64,000 nt of DNA from Flavobacterium humidisoli (GCF_023272795.1 NZ_CP096829.1:62001-126000), one strand, 5' to 3'. Positions 34,205 through 43,143 are shown, counted from the first letter of the stretch. Notes: generated by a model from the sequence alone, not told the origin. Numbers and translations are program-made.

Positions 34205-34652
34205 AATAGAAGATATATTAGAAAAATACTTTCAGGGAGAAACTTCTATTGCTGAGGAAAATCAATTAAAAGAATATTTTTCTTCACCGAATGTTGCGCA
34301 GCATTTGGAGCAATACAAACCTATGTTTGGATATTTCTCTCATGCAAAAGAACAGAAATCAACGTATGAAATTCCACTACAATCTAAAAAACGTAACGTA
34401 GCGTGGTTATCGATTGCGGCATCAGCTGTTGTTTTGCTGGGAATTGGAACCTACTTTTTTATGAGCGAGCAAAAAGAAGCAACTGCAGTGGCATCGCAAA
34501 CAGAATTAGGAACCTACGATAATCCCGAAGAAGCTTTAAAAGCAACTCAAAAGGCTTTGGCTTTATTATCAAACAATGTTAATGTAGGTATAGAAAGTGT
34601 ACAGTACATTAATGAATTCGAACAATCAAAAAACAAAATTTTTAAACAGTAA
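34191..34652 (+). CDS. Putative membrane anti-sigma protein
   Basis: The 153-residue protein has a cytoplasmic, acidic helical N-terminus (MELNKIEDILEKYFQGETSI). It resembles the start of anti-sigma factors in this phylum. One hydrophobic segment (residues about 70-89: VAWLSIAASAVVLLGIGTYFF) is followed by a short periplasmic tail. It overlaps the sigma gene by 14 bases and precedes the DUF4252 genes by 18 bp. The anti-sigma role is inferred from topology and position; no zinc-binding ZAS motif is present. Confidence 0.65.
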   Translation: MELNKIEDILEKYFQGETSIAEENQLKEYFSSPNVAQHLEQYKPMFGYFSHAKEQKSTYEIPLQSKKRNVAWLSIAASAVVLLGIGTYFFMSEQKEATAVASQTELGTYDNPEEALKATQKALALLSNNVNVGIESVQYINEFEQSKNKIFKQ

Positions 34653-34670
34653 TTAAACACAAAAATAATC

Positions 34671-35198
34671 ATGAAAAATTTCATTATAACCTTAGTATTC
34701 GCATTTGTTACCACAACATTCTACGCACAAGGCGCTTTTGACAAATTTGATGGTCAGGATGAAGTAACCTCAGTAATTGTAAACAAAAAAATGTTTGATT
34801 TAATGAGCAAAGTAAAAGTTGACGCTTCTGATAAAGAAACACAGCAGTATATTGCTCTAATTAAAAAACTGGATTACTTAAAAGTATTCACCACTAAAAA
34901 TCCAAAAATCGAAGCAGACATGAAAGCTACTGCCGACAAATATGTAAAAACTGCCGGCCTAGAAGAATTAATGCGTGTAAATGATGGTGGAAAAAATGTT
35001 AGAATAATGGTAAAATCTGGCGCTACAGATACTCAAATAAAAGAATTATTAATGTATGTTGATGGCGCAAAAAACGACGAAACTGTTTTATTATCTTTAA
35101 CTGGTAATTTTGATTTAAACGAAATCTCAGTTCTAACAGATAAAATGCAACTTCCTGGCGGTACAGACTTAAAGAAAGCTTCTAAAGGCAAAAAATAA
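34671..35198 (+). CDS. DUF4252 secreted protein
   Basis: The 175-residue protein has a signal peptide (MKNFIITLVFAFVTTTFYAQ), and the mature part carries the DUF4252 pattern: EVTSVIVNKKMFDLMSKV, IALIKKLDYLKVFTTK, and GNFDLNEISVLTDKM. The family is found in Bacteroidota and has no known activity. It is followed after 2 bp by a second member, and both sit under the ECF sigma gene. Export to the periplasm is predicted. Confidence 0.85.
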   Translation: MKNFIITLVFAFVTTTFYAQGAFDKFDGQDEVTSVIVNKKMFDLMSKVKVDASDKETQQYIALIKKLDYLKVFTTKNPKIEADMKATADKYVKTAGLEELMRVNDGGKNVRIMVKSGATDTQIKELLMYVDGAKNDETVLLSLTGNFDLNEISVLTDKMQLPGGTDLKKASKGKK

Positions 35199-35200
35199 CA

Positions 35201-35740
35201 ATGAGAACAAATATTTTCATCTTAGCACTTATGGCTCTCCTAACTTTAGGAAGCTGTAATTCTGAACCAACATTGCAAAAGTATTTTGTTGAAAATTCGG
35301 AGAAAAAAGATTTCATAGCATTAGATGTTTCACCAAACATCCTGAATGTGGATAAGACAAATTTATCAGCAGAACAAAACGAAGCTTTAAATTCGTTTGA
35401 CAAAATGAATATTCTAGCTTTCAAAGCTGATCAAAACAATCAGGCACAGTTTGAGGCAGAACGAAACAAGGTAAAAGCGATATTAAAAGATCCTAAATAT
35501 CAAGAGTTAATGAAAATTGGTTCTGGTAAAGATGGCGCTTCTGTAAGCTATGTTGGAAGTGATGATAATATTAAAGAGTTTATCATTTTTGCCAATCGAA
35601 AAGAAAATGGGTTTGCCGTAGTTAGGGTTTTAGGCGAAAACATGAATCCAAACAATATTATGACTTTAATGTCTGTTTTACAGAAATCTAAAATAGATAT
35701 GGAACAGTTAAAACCTTTAGAACAATTACTTAAAAAATAA
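35201..35740 (+). CDS. DUF4252 lipoprotein
   Basis: The 179-residue protein is a second DUF4252 paralogue, here lipid-anchored: lipobox LTLGSC with Cys at 19. Conserved features include FDKMNILAFKADQNNQ, KVKAILKDPKYQELM and ILFAN-like strand FIIFANRKENGFAVVRV. It lies 2 bp after the first DUF4252 gene, and a strong terminator follows (35765-35793), so it ends the operon. Secreted and anchored paralogues side by side suggest two compartments or a complex. The function is unknown. Confidence 0.85.
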   Translation: MRTNIFILALMALLTLGSCNSEPTLQKYFVENSEKKDFIALDVSPNILNVDKTNLSAEQNEALNSFDKMNILAFKADQNNQAQFEAERNKVKAILKDPKYQELMKIGSGKDGASVSYVGSDDNIKEFIIFANRKENGFAVVRVLGENMNPNNIMTLMSVLQKSKIDMEQLKPLEQLLKK

Positions 35741-35764
35741 TACAATCTTACTTTTTAAATTGAG

Positions 35765-35793
35765 AAAGCTCCAATATATTGGAGCTTTTTTTA
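35765..35793 (+). terminator. Terminator of the ECF-DUF4252 operon
   Basis: AAAGCTCCAATA and its perfect complement form a 12-bp-arm palindrome (35765-35788) followed by a run of T. It closes the sigma/anti-sigma/DUF4252 unit. Confidence 0.85.
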
Positions 35794-35924
35794 TAACAAC
35801 TGCTAAGATTATACTTATTAATTTGTTTGTGTTTTCATTTTGCCATTAATCAAATTTAATTACATTTACGAACTGAGATTACAAAAAAAATAAATCTCAA
35901 AAATCTAATTTAACCAGAATTAAT

Positions 35925-36323
35925 ATGATACAAAAAACATCAAATGCTTTCATTGCGGCATCTTGGGTAGCTCTTGGAGCTGGAACTGTCGGATTTATCG
36001 TTGGACTAGCAAGAGCTGAAATGTTATTAAATGAAAAAGGATATTATTTTACCGTTTTAATGTTCGGTCTTTTTGCTGTAGTTTCTTTGCAAAAAAGCGT
36101 TAGAGATAGACTTGAAAAACTTCCTGTAACCGATATTTATTATGGAATCTGCTGGTTCGGAACATTGCTTTCAATCGTTCTTTTGGTTGTTGGATTATGG
36201 AATGCAACAATTCTTCCTAGCGAAAAAGGTTTTTATGCTTTTGCTTTTTTATTAGCATTGTTCGGTGCTATTTCAGTTCAAAAAAACACTAGAGATAATA
36301 TGAATTTTAGCCAAAGCGAATAA
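35925..36323 (+). CDS. YiaA/YiaB-family inner-membrane protein
   Basis: The 132-residue protein contains two copies of the YiaAB two-helix unit, each with FVGLARAEMLLNEKGYYF-like and GLWNATILPSEKGFYA sequence. Four membrane helices are expected at about 10-26, 38-54, 76-94 and 104-120. Function is unknown in all members. It is a single-gene unit bounded by two terminators that share the stem AAGCTCCAAT, one on each side. Confidence 0.87.
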   Translation: MIQKTSNAFIAASWVALGAGTVGFIVGLARAEMLLNEKGYYFTVLMFGLFAVVSLQKSVRDRLEKLPVTDIYYGICWFGTLLSIVLLVVGLWNATILPSEKGFYAFAFLLALFGAISVQKNTRDNMNFSQSE

Positions 36324-36344
36324 ATTTCTGAATTTAATTAATAC

Positions 36345-36374
36345 AAAAAAGCTCCAATTTTCATTGGAGCTTTT
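36345..36374. terminator. Bidirectional terminator between yiaA-like and carB
   Basis: AAAGCTCCAAT (36348-36358) and ATTGGAGCTTT (36363-36373) form an 11-bp stem with a 4-base loop, with A-run and T-run flanks. The same stem sequence is used at 35765, on the other side of yiaA. Confidence 0.85.
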
Positions 36375-36399
36375 CTTTTATAATAGAATCTGAGATTAT

Positions 36400-39255
36400 T
36401 TATTTACTCAAATACATTTTTCTTCTAGAGTACAATTCGTAGAATTGATCGTCTTTTAAGTCATCAATAAACAAGATACTTTCTCCTGTCGATTTCATTT
36501 CTGGTCCTAACGCTTTGTTCACGTTCGGGAACTTGCTGAAAGAGAAAACTGGCTGCTTAATTGCATATCCTTTCAATTGCGGATTAAAATCAAAGTCAGT
36601 TACTTTATTATGACCTAACATTACTTTTGTAGCGTAGTTTACATAAGGCTCTCCGTAAGCTTTTGCAATAAACGGAACCGTTCTTGAAGCTCTTGGGTTT
36701 GCCTCGATGATGTATACTGTATCATCTTTAATTGCAAACTGAATATTGATTAAACCAACCGTTTTTAAAGCTCTCGCAATTTTATGCGTGTGATCTTTAA
36801 TTTGCTGCATTACAAATTCCCCTAAGTTGAAAGGAGGCAATGTTGCATTACTATCTCCAGAGTGAACTCCACATGGCTCAATGTGCTCCATAATTCCGAT
36901 GATATACACATTTCCATCAGCATCACAAATTGCATCAGCTTCAGCTTCGATTGCTCCAGCTAAGTAATGATCCAAAAGTAATTTGTTTCCTGGAATTGCT
37001 TTCAACAAATCGATAACATGCTCTTCAAGCTCTTTTTTGTTGATTACAATTTTCATTCCCTGACCTCCTAATACATATGAAGGACGAATTAAAAGTGGGA
37101 AATCTAAAGTATCTGCCAATTTAGAAGCTTCATCTGCAGTTTCAGCGATTCCGAATCTTGGGAAAGGAATATTTAATTCAGTCAATAAGTCTGAGAATCT
37201 TCCTCTGTCTTCCGCTAAGTCAAGTGCATCAAAACTAGTTCCGATGATTTTTACTCCGTATTTAGATAATTTATCTGCTAATTTAAGAGCAGTCTGACCT
37301 CCCAGCTGCACAATTACACCTTCTGGTTTTTCGTGCTGGATAATGTCATAAATGTGCTCCCAGAAAACTGGTTCGAAATATAATTTATCAGCAGTATCAA
37401 AATCTGTAGAAACCGTTTCAGGATTACAGTTAATCATGATAGTCTCATAACCGCATTCTTTAGCTGCCAAAACTCCGTGTACACAAGAATAATCAAATTC
37501 GATTCCTTGACCAATTCTGTTTGGCCCAGAACCTAAAACGATTACTTTCTTTTTATCTGTCAGGATACTTTCGTTATCTACATAACGTTCTCCGTTTGCT
37601 TTTTCAATTTCAGCCTCAAAAGTTGAATAGTAATAAGGTGTTTTAGCTTTAAATTCAGCCGCACAAGTATCAACCAATTTAAACACACGGTTGATATTCA
37701 TGTCCATACGCAAAGTATGCACTTCACTTTCTAAACAATTCATCATGTGAGCCAATTGTCTGTCAGCAAAACCTTTTTGTTTTGCCTCAAGCAATAATTC
37801 TTTAGGAAGATCAGAAACCTTGTAGTTTGAGATTTCTTTTTCTAAAGTGTAAAGCTCTTCATATTGTTTTAAGAACCACATATCGATTCTTGTAATTTCG
37901 TGAATTGTGCTCAACGGAATTCCCATTGCGATTGCATCATAAATTACAAAAACACGATCCCAGCTAGCGTGAGTCAGTTTATCGATAATCAATTCGTAAT
38001 CTTTGTATCCTTTTCCGTCAGCACCTAAACCATTTCTTTTAATCTCTAAAGATTGAGTTGCTTTATGAAGCGCTTCTTGGAAAGAACGTCCGATTCCCAT
38101 AACCTCACCTACAGATTTCATCTGAAGCCCTAAAGTTCTGTCTGAACCTTCAAATTTATCGAAGTTCCAACGTGGTATTTTTACGATTACATAATCTAAA
38201 GTTGGTTCAAAAAGAGCCGAAGTCGATTTTGTAATTTGGTTTTGCAACTCATCTAAGTTGTATCCTAAAGCTAGTTTAGAAGCAATTTTTGCAATTGGAT
38301 AACCAGTTGCTTTTGATGCTAAAGCAGAAGAACGAGACACACGAGGGTTAATCTCGATCGCTACGATGTCTTCTTTTTCATCTGGAGAAACTGCGAATTG
38401 TACATTACATCCTCCTGCAAAATTTCCGATACTTCTCATCATTAAGATAGCGTAGTCACGTAATTTTTGGAAAGTTGTATCAGATAAAGTCATCGCTGGT
38501 GCAACTGTAATCGAATCTCCAGTATGGATTCCCATTGGGTCCATATTTTCAATAGAACAGATAATTACAACATTATCATTTTTATCTCTTAAAAGCTCTA
38601 ATTCGTATTCTTTCCATCCCATCAAAGCTTTGTCAATTAAAACTTCGTGAATTGGAGAAGCTTCAAGTCCGCGAGTTAAAAGCTCATCAAAATCTTCTTT
38701 TTTGTAAACCACAGCTGCTCCAGTTCCTCCAAGTGTAAATGATGGACGAATTACAAGCGGGAAACCAAATTCCTGAGCGATTTCTTTTCCTTCAAGGTAA
38801 GAAGTTGCTGTTTTTGCCGGTGCAGTTGGCACATTAATTCTTTCTAAAAGCTGTTTAAACTGCTCTCTGTCTTCAGTAATATTAATAGCGTTAACATCAA
38901 CTCCGATTAATCTTACTCCGAAATCCTGCCAGATTCCTTTTTCCTCAGCTTCCAAACACAAGTTTAAAGCTGTTTGTCCTCCCATTGTTGGCAAAACAGC
39001 ATCAATTTGCGGATGTTCCTTCAGAATTTCAATAATCGATTTTGTCGTTAGTGGTTTCAAATAAATATGATCGGCCATAGATGGGTCGGTCATAATCGTC
39101 GCTGGATTTGAGTTTATAAGGATAACCTCAATTCCCTCTTCACGAATCGAACGTGCAGATTGAGATCCCGCATAATCGAATTCGCAAGCTTGACCAATAA
39201 CAATAGGTCCTGAACCTATTATTAAAACGGATTTAATTGATGTGTCTTTAGGCAT
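36400..39255 (-). CDS. carB: Carbamoyl-phosphate synthase large subunit, short form
   Basis: CarB makes carbamoyl phosphate from glutamine-derived ammonia, bicarbonate and 2 ATP, for pyrimidine and arginine synthesis. Two ATP-grasp halves are present: the N-terminal carboxyphosphate domain (SVLIIGSGPIVIGQACEFDY, GGTGAAVVYKK) and the C-terminal carbamoyl-phosphate domain (KVIVLGSGPNRIGQGIEFDY, LLIRPSYVLGGQGM). At 951 residues it stops where the E. coli protein (about 1073) enters its allosteric MGS-like domain; that domain is absent. No small subunit (carA) is adjacent. A terminator follows closely, so the stop is genuine. Confidence 0.95.
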   Translation of the reverse strand: MPKDTSIKSVLIIGSGPIVIGQACEFDYAGSQSARSIREEGIEVILINSNPATIMTDPSMADHIYLKPLTTKSIIEILKEHPQIDAVLPTMGGQTALNLCLEAEEKGIWQDFGVRLIGVDVNAINITEDREQFKQLLERINVPTAPAKTATSYLEGKEIAQEFGFPLVIRPSFTLGGTGAAVVYKKEDFDELLTRGLEASPIHEVLIDKALMGWKEYELELLRDKNDNVVIICSIENMDPMGIHTGDSITVAPAMTLSDTTFQKLRDYAILMMRSIGNFAGGCNVQFAVSPDEKEDIVAIEINPRVSRSSALASKATGYPIAKIASKLALGYNLDELQNQITKSTSALFEPTLDYVIVKIPRWNFDKFEGSDRTLGLQMKSVGEVMGIGRSFQEALHKATQSLEIKRNGLGADGKGYKDYELIIDKLTHASWDRVFVIYDAIAMGIPLSTIHEITRIDMWFLKQYEELYTLEKEISNYKVSDLPKELLLEAKQKGFADRQLAHMMNCLESEVHTLRMDMNINRVFKLVDTCAAEFKAKTPYYYSTFEAEIEKANGERYVDNESILTDKKKVIVLGSGPNRIGQGIEFDYSCVHGVLAAKECGYETIMINCNPETVSTDFDTADKLYFEPVFWEHIYDIIQHEKPEGVIVQLGGQTALKLADKLSKYGVKIIGTSFDALDLAEDRGRFSDLLTELNIPFPRFGIAETADEASKLADTLDFPLLIRPSYVLGGQGMKIVINKKELEEHVIDLLKAIPGNKLLLDHYLAGAIEAEADAICDADGNVYIIGIMEHIEPCGVHSGDSNATLPPFNLGEFVMQQIKDHTHKIARALKTVGLINIQFAIKDDTVYIIEANPRASRTVPFIAKAYGEPYVNYATKVMLGHNKVTDFDFNPQLKGYAIKQPVFSFSKFPNVNKALGPEMKSTGESILFIDDLKDDQFYELYSRRKMYLSK

Positions 39256-39350
39256 TTTTTTGTATTGTGTAGTTATATAAAGTACTTTTAAAAAACATCC
39301 TTAGTCTATTCTAAACTAGAATGTTGCGAAATTTTTTACCGACAAGGTAT

Positions 39351-39383
39351 AAAAAAAGGCGATACTAAAAAAGTAATCGCCTT
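39351..39383 (-). terminator. Terminator after rpmH
   Basis: AAGGCGAT (39356-39363 region) pairs with ATCGCCTT (39376-39383). Read leftward it is followed by seven T. It lies 20 bp after the rpmH stop. Confidence 0.8.
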
Positions 39384-39402
39384 ATGTATGTTTATACAAA
39401 CA

Positions 39403-39564
39403 TTATTTTTTGTGTCTAGGCTCGCTAGAAACAGTTAATTTATGTCTTCCTTTTGCTCTTCTACGCGCTAGAACTTTTCTTCCATTCGCAGAAGCCATTC
39501 TGTCCATAAATCCGTGCTTATTTCTTCTTTTTCTTTTCGATGGTTGAAATGTTCTTTTGCTCAT
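39403..39564 (-). CDS. rpmH: 50S ribosomal protein L34
   Basis: The 53-residue, very basic protein begins [20 protein letters not shown] and continues [20 protein letters not shown], which are the invariant parts of L34. The C-terminus has a short extension ([12 protein letters not shown]), common in Bacteroidota. It stands alone here, not next to rnpA or dnaA as in many bacteria. It has its own promoter (39640-39669) and terminator (39351-39383). Confidence 0.96.
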
Positions 39565-39639
39565 TGCTTTGTATCTTTAAAAATGGTATCTATTAACTCG
39601 TTTATTTGGTTTTGGATATCGTTGTTCAAAAACCGAGTG

Positions 39640-39669
39640 CAAATATACAAAGACTTTTTTTTCTGGCAA
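39640..39669 (-). promoter_or_regulatory. Promoter of rpmH
   Basis: On the minus strand TTG (39667-39669), a 19-bp spacer and TATATTTG (39640-39647) match the Bacteroidota consensus. The start site would fall near 39633, giving a leader of about 70 bases. Confidence 0.65.
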
Positions 39670-39703
39670 GCACTTTTATAAAAATATTTTTAATTCCTTT
39701 TAC

Positions 39704-39711
39704 TATCTTTG
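39704..39711 (+). promoter_or_regulatory. -7 element upstream of the TPR protein gene
   Basis: TATCTTTG is an exact TAnnTTTG match, 22 bp before the start codon. The -33 region is only T-rich. The promoter is back to back with that of rpmH. Confidence 0.4.
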
Positions 39712-39733
39712 CAATCACAAATTTACAATAATT

Positions 39734-40249
39734 ATGTTTCACAAGAATATTAAACTTATTTTGGCCGGACTTCTTGTAGTGGCGGGCGTTTGGCAATTTA
39801 CAGAAAGTAATATTGGGAATGGTATATTCCTTATATTATTGACTGCAATTCCAATTTTTCTTTATTTTAAAAACGAATTTATCCTTTTAGCCTTCCTTAA
39901 ATTAAGAAAACAAGACTTTGAAGGCGCTAATAAATGGCTATCATATATCAAAAATCCAGAAGGCGCATTAGTAAGAAAGCAGCAAGGATACTTAAATTAC
40001 TTACAAGGTATCATGTTATCTCAAACTAATATCAATCAAGCGGAGAAACATTTCAAAAAAGCTATCGAACTTGGACTATCAATGGATATGGATTTAGCTG
40101 TAGCTAAATTAAACCTTGCAGGAGTTGCAATGTCTCGCAGAAGAAAATTGGAAGCGACTAATTTATTAAACGAAGCTAAAAAATTAGACAAACAAGGGAT
40201 GCTGAAAGAGCAAATCTCTATGATGAAAGAACAAATGAAGAAAATCTAA
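39734..40249 (+). CDS. Membrane-anchored TPR-type protein
   Basis: The 171-residue protein begins with two hydrophobic segments (about residues 8-22 and 28-46). A cytoplasmic helical region follows with tetratricopeptide-like repeats: EGALVRKQQGYLNYLQGIM, INQAEKHFKKAIELGLSM and AKLNLAGVAMSRRRKLEAT. TPR units usually mediate protein-protein contacts. No partner is evident. It is monocistronic, with a strong terminator after it (40273-40314). Confidence 0.75.
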   Translation: MFHKNIKLILAGLLVVAGVWQFTESNIGNGIFLILLTAIPIFLYFKNEFILLAFLKLRKQDFEGANKWLSYIKNPEGALVRKQQGYLNYLQGIMLSQTNINQAEKHFKKAIELGLSMDMDLAVAKLNLAGVAMSRRRKLEATNLLNEAKKLDKQGMLKEQISMMKEQMKKI

Positions 40250-40272
40250 ATTTCTTTAAATTTCAATATTTT

Positions 40273-40314
40273 AAATCCCAAATTCCAATTAATGGTATTT
40301 GGGATTTTTTTTTA
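40273..40314 (+). terminator. Terminator after the TPR protein gene
   Basis: AAATCCCAAAT (40273-40283) and ATTTGGGATTT (40297-40307) form a perfect 11-bp stem, followed by nine T. The AATTCC/GGAATT flavour resembles the interspersed repeats nearby. Confidence 0.8.
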
Positions 40315-40333
40315 TTGCTTAAAACATATAGTT

Positions 40334-40361
40334 TGTCATTTCGAAGGGAGAAAAAATGACA
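40334..40361. repeat. Collapsed TGTCATTTCG repeat copy
   Basis: TGTCATTTCGAAGGGAGAAA followed by AATGACA. The two element ends (TGTCATTT and AAATGACA) are brought to within 12 bp of each other, as if the interior of the 27345-type element had been lost. Confidence 0.5.
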
Positions 40362-40463
40362 ATATAGCGCAAATACCTTATAATTATATCTTTGGCAAAG
40401 TTTTAAACTTTGGCAAAGCCTGAAAACTTGAACATCAAACTTGGAATTTGGAATTTAAATCTT

Positions 40464-41123
40464 TTAGTCTTCCAATATAATAGAAGGCAAATTCTCATTC
40501 AGCCATTTATACTTATTGAGAATCATAATATGAGTCCCTCCTTTGACTAAAATGCATTTATCAATATACTTAATAGGGAAAACATCGTCTTTATCTCCGT
40601 GAATGTGCACTACATTTTCGTCAATTTTATCTCGATCCCACAAAATTACACTTTCTACAGCCCACTGCAAATAACCTAAATCACGTACAGATAAAAATTT
40701 CTCATACAATTTAATTCGTTTATTGACTTTTTCGCCAAATGAAAATTTAGCCAATTTCTCAACATTAAGAATTAACTGCATCGGAATTAGCTTGTAAGCT
40801 TTTGTTTTCTTCCCTATTTTCATTCGTCTCGGGAACTCCAAATTACTTCTTACACTCGATATAATAATAACTTTTCGTGCTTTTATATGTTTCGAAATTT
40901 CCTGAACTAGAATTCCGCCAAAAGAAACTCCGACTAAAACAGGATTTTCATCTTTTATATTTTTACTAATTCGAAGCGCATAATCTGATAAAGATTCTTT
41001 CGGATGTGGAATTTCCCATTCCAAAAGATGCATTTCAAATGTATTTTCATCCAATTTTATTCTTTCGAAAATAGATGAACTCGCTGCCAAACCTGGCATA
41101 AAATAAACTGGAATTTTACTCAT
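40464..41123 (-). CDS. Alpha/beta-hydrolase family protein
   Basis: The 219-residue protein has the nucleophile elbow GVSFGG (about residues 64-69), an Asp-bearing strand HIHGDKDDVFPI and a late His (GGTHIMIL), the order of the catalytic triad. The N-terminus MSKIPVYFMPGLAASSSIF holds the oxyanion-hole strand. No signal peptide is present, so it should be cytoplasmic. Substrate is unknown. It stands between the TPR gene (convergent, about 210 bp of repeat sequence) and a rightward GNAT gene. Confidence 0.83.
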   Translation of the reverse strand: MSKIPVYFMPGLAASSSIFERIKLDENTFEMHLLEWEIPHPKESLSDYALRISKNIKDENPVLVGVSFGGILVQEISKHIKARKVIIISSVRSNLEFPRRMKIGKKTKAYKLIPMQLILNVEKLAKFSFGEKVNKRIKLYEKFLSVRDLGYLQWAVESVILWDRDKIDENVVHIHGDKDDVFPIKYIDKCILVKGGTHIMILNKYKWLNENLPSIILED

Positions 41124-41301
41124 AACATTAAAATGAAATTACCATTAAGAAATTTATTCTAAAAATAAAGTTACTTTTTTTAATCTTATGATAATCAAAT
41201 TTCAGACCTATTTTATAGCCATTCAAAAAAAATCCGAGTTCAAAACAAAAACTTAAAGTTTACATCTTTAAAAAATAATTTAATATTGAAAATCAAATGA
41301 T

Positions 41302-41309
41302 TACCTTTG
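41302..41309 (+). promoter_or_regulatory. -7 element upstream of the small GNAT gene
   Basis: TACCTTTG matches TAnnTTTG. A transcript starting here would have a leader of about 100 bases before the start codon at 41414. No convincing -33 element is at the right distance. Confidence 0.4.
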
Positions 41310-41413
41310 CAATTCGAAATATTTTTTGAATTTAAAACTTATAAAGAATTTTCTTTCAATAAAATTTCGAGTCCCAAATTCACTATTTACCAATAACCTA
41401 ACAAGAAATTACT

Positions 41414-41716
41414 ATGGAATCTTCTGTAACTATGGAAATCAAAGACAACACTTTTGCACGCCAATTTGAAACTGTCATCCCTGAAGGAATGTTAGCAGTT
41501 GAGTATTCATTTCAAGAAAAAAAAATCTTTTTAACCAAGATTAACAAACCAGATTCATACGAGAACGAAGAAACAATTAATTTACTGCTTAAAAATATAT
41601 TAGATTTAAGTTCTGAAAAAAATTACCGAGTAGTTCCTATTCACCCAAAAATTGTTTCGTTTTTCAAAAAAAACCCTAGATATAAAGAATTACTTCCTCC
41701 AGGAATCAGAATCTAA
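41414..41716 (+). CDS. Small GNAT-like N-acetyltransferase domain protein (YidJ/NATD1 type)
   Basis: The 100-residue protein matches the compact GNAT family seen as human NATD1 and bacterial YjdJ: DNTFARQFETVIPEGMLAVEYSF, then ETINLLLKNILDLSSEKNYRVVPIHPKIVSFFKKNPRY. The usual acetyl-CoA loop is shortened. Function is unknown in bacteria. Its 3' end overlaps the convergent anion transporter gene by 4 bases. Confidence 0.75.
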   Translation: MESSVTMEIKDNTFARQFETVIPEGMLAVEYSFQEKKIFLTKINKPDSYENEETINLLLKNILDLSSEKNYRVVPIHPKIVSFFKKNPRYKELLPPGIRI

Positions 41717-43143
41717 AAATATCCAATTACTCGGAGCCACAATCCTCCTATTACCATATAGATTAAGAGCATAACCAAACCAGTTATAAGCCCTTTGACC
41801 CACCAGCTCTTTAGGTCAACGTATCCGCTCCCAAAAAATACAGGTGCCGGACCATGACCATAGTGCGTTAAAGTTCCGTAAAGAGATCCAACAAAACCTA
41901 GCATAAATGCTAGCAACAATCCCGGAATTCCGAGCGAAACACCAACACCAAGCAAGGCTGCGTACATTGCTGCAACGTGCGCAGTTGCACTTGCAAAAAG
42001 ATAATGACTAAAGAAGTATACCAATATAATAATCGGAAAAGCCATCTGCCAGCTTAATCCGCCAATTTCTGCTTTTACCAAATCACTAAACCACGCGATA
42101 AAGCCTAATTCATTAAGCGAACTTGCCATCATTACGAGAACAGAAAACCATACAATGGTATCCCAAGCACCTTTTTCGGCTTTTACATCATCCCAAGTCA
42201 ATACGGAAGTTAAAAGTAAAATCACCAATCCGATAAAAGCTGTTGTTGTTGCATCAATAGAAAGCAGATCTCCTGTCATCCAAAGAAAAAGCAGAATAAA
42301 AAATGTCAGCAACATCATCCATTCATTTCTAGTTATCGCACCCATTTCTTTTAATTTCTGTGTTGCAATTTGCGGTGCATCTCCAGTTTTTTTTAATTCT
42401 GGGGGATAAATTTTATAAAGCACAAACGGAATTACAATAAAAGCACATAACCCCGGAACAATTGCCGCTGCAGCCCATGACATCCAGCTAATTTTTATTC
42501 CTAAATTGAGAGCAAACTTCTGACACATCGGATTACTTGCTGTTCCTGTTAAAAACATTGAAGACGCAATCAAGTTCATATTATAACTATTTAAAGTTAA
42601 ATAAGCTCCTAATTTCCTATGCGTCTCAGGTTGGTCTGGCATCGAACCAAAACTCATCGACATTGATTTCATAATCGGATAAACGATCCCTCCTCCTCTT
42701 GCCGTATTACTTGGAACAGCCGGTGCTAAAACCAAATCTGCCAATCCTAAACCATAGGCGAGTCCTAAAGAACTTTTTCCGAATATTTTTATAAATAAAA
42801 AAGCAATTCTATTTCCTAGACCCGTTTTTATAAATCCTCTTGCTATAAAAAATGAAATTCCGATCAGCCAGATTACCTTATCACCAAATCCTTTTAATGC
42901 TAATGTGATCGATTTTCCAGGATCTCCTGGAGCCAAAACTTGAGACATCGCCGTTAAAGCAATTGCAATCATACACATTGTTCCCATCGGAGCCGCTTTT
43001 AAGATAATTCCTAAAATAGTAGCTACGAAAATGGCAAACAAATGCCAAGCTTCTGTTACAACTCCTTCTGGAGCTGGAACAAACCAAATGGCAACCAAAA
43101 CTGCCAGCGTAATTAGGGTCTGTGGAATTTTTACTTCTTTCAT
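41713..43143 (-). CDS. DASS-family anion (dicarboxylate) transporter, copy 1
   Basis: This is a 476-residue carrier of the divalent-anion:sodium symporter (SLC13/CitT-like) family. About 12 hydrophobic helices are visible. Motifs include LAPAVPSNTARGGGIVYPI (the SNT anion-binding motif), MFLTGTASNPM (second SNT-like motif) and GTLTHYGHGPAPVFFGSGYV. The family carries C4-dicarboxylates, citrate or sulfate; the sequence does not select one. It lies 20 bp after a porin gene, and the same porin + carrier pair is repeated just upstream (44550-47158). Confidence 0.9.
   Translation of the reverse strand: MKEVKIPQTLITLAVLVAIWFVPAPEGVVTEAWHLFAIFVATILGIILKAAPMGTMCMIAIALTAMSQVLAPGDPGKSITLALKGFGDKVIWLIGISFFIARGFIKTGLGNRIAFLFIKIFGKSSLGLAYGLGLADLVLAPAVPSNTARGGGIVYPIMKSMSMSFGSMPDQPETHRKLGAYLTLNSYNMNLIASSMFLTGTASNPMCQKFALNLGIKISWMSWAAAAIVPGLCAFIVIPFVLYKIYPPELKKTGDAPQIATQKLKEMGAITRNEWMMLLTFFILLFLWMTGDLLSIDATTTAFIGLVILLLTSVLTWDDVKAEKGAWDTIVWFSVLVMMASSLNELGFIAWFSDLVKAEIGGLSWQMAFPIIILVYFFSHYLFASATAHVAAMYAALLGVGVSLGIPGLLLAFMLGFVGSLYGTLTHYGHGPAPVFFGSGYVDLKSWWVKGLITGLVMLLIYMVIGGLWLRVIGYF

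Noticed and set aside
36345..36399. Possible frameshifted remnant of the CarB allosteric domain
   Set aside because: Only about 25 bp separate the stop from a strong terminator, so there is no room for a remnant.
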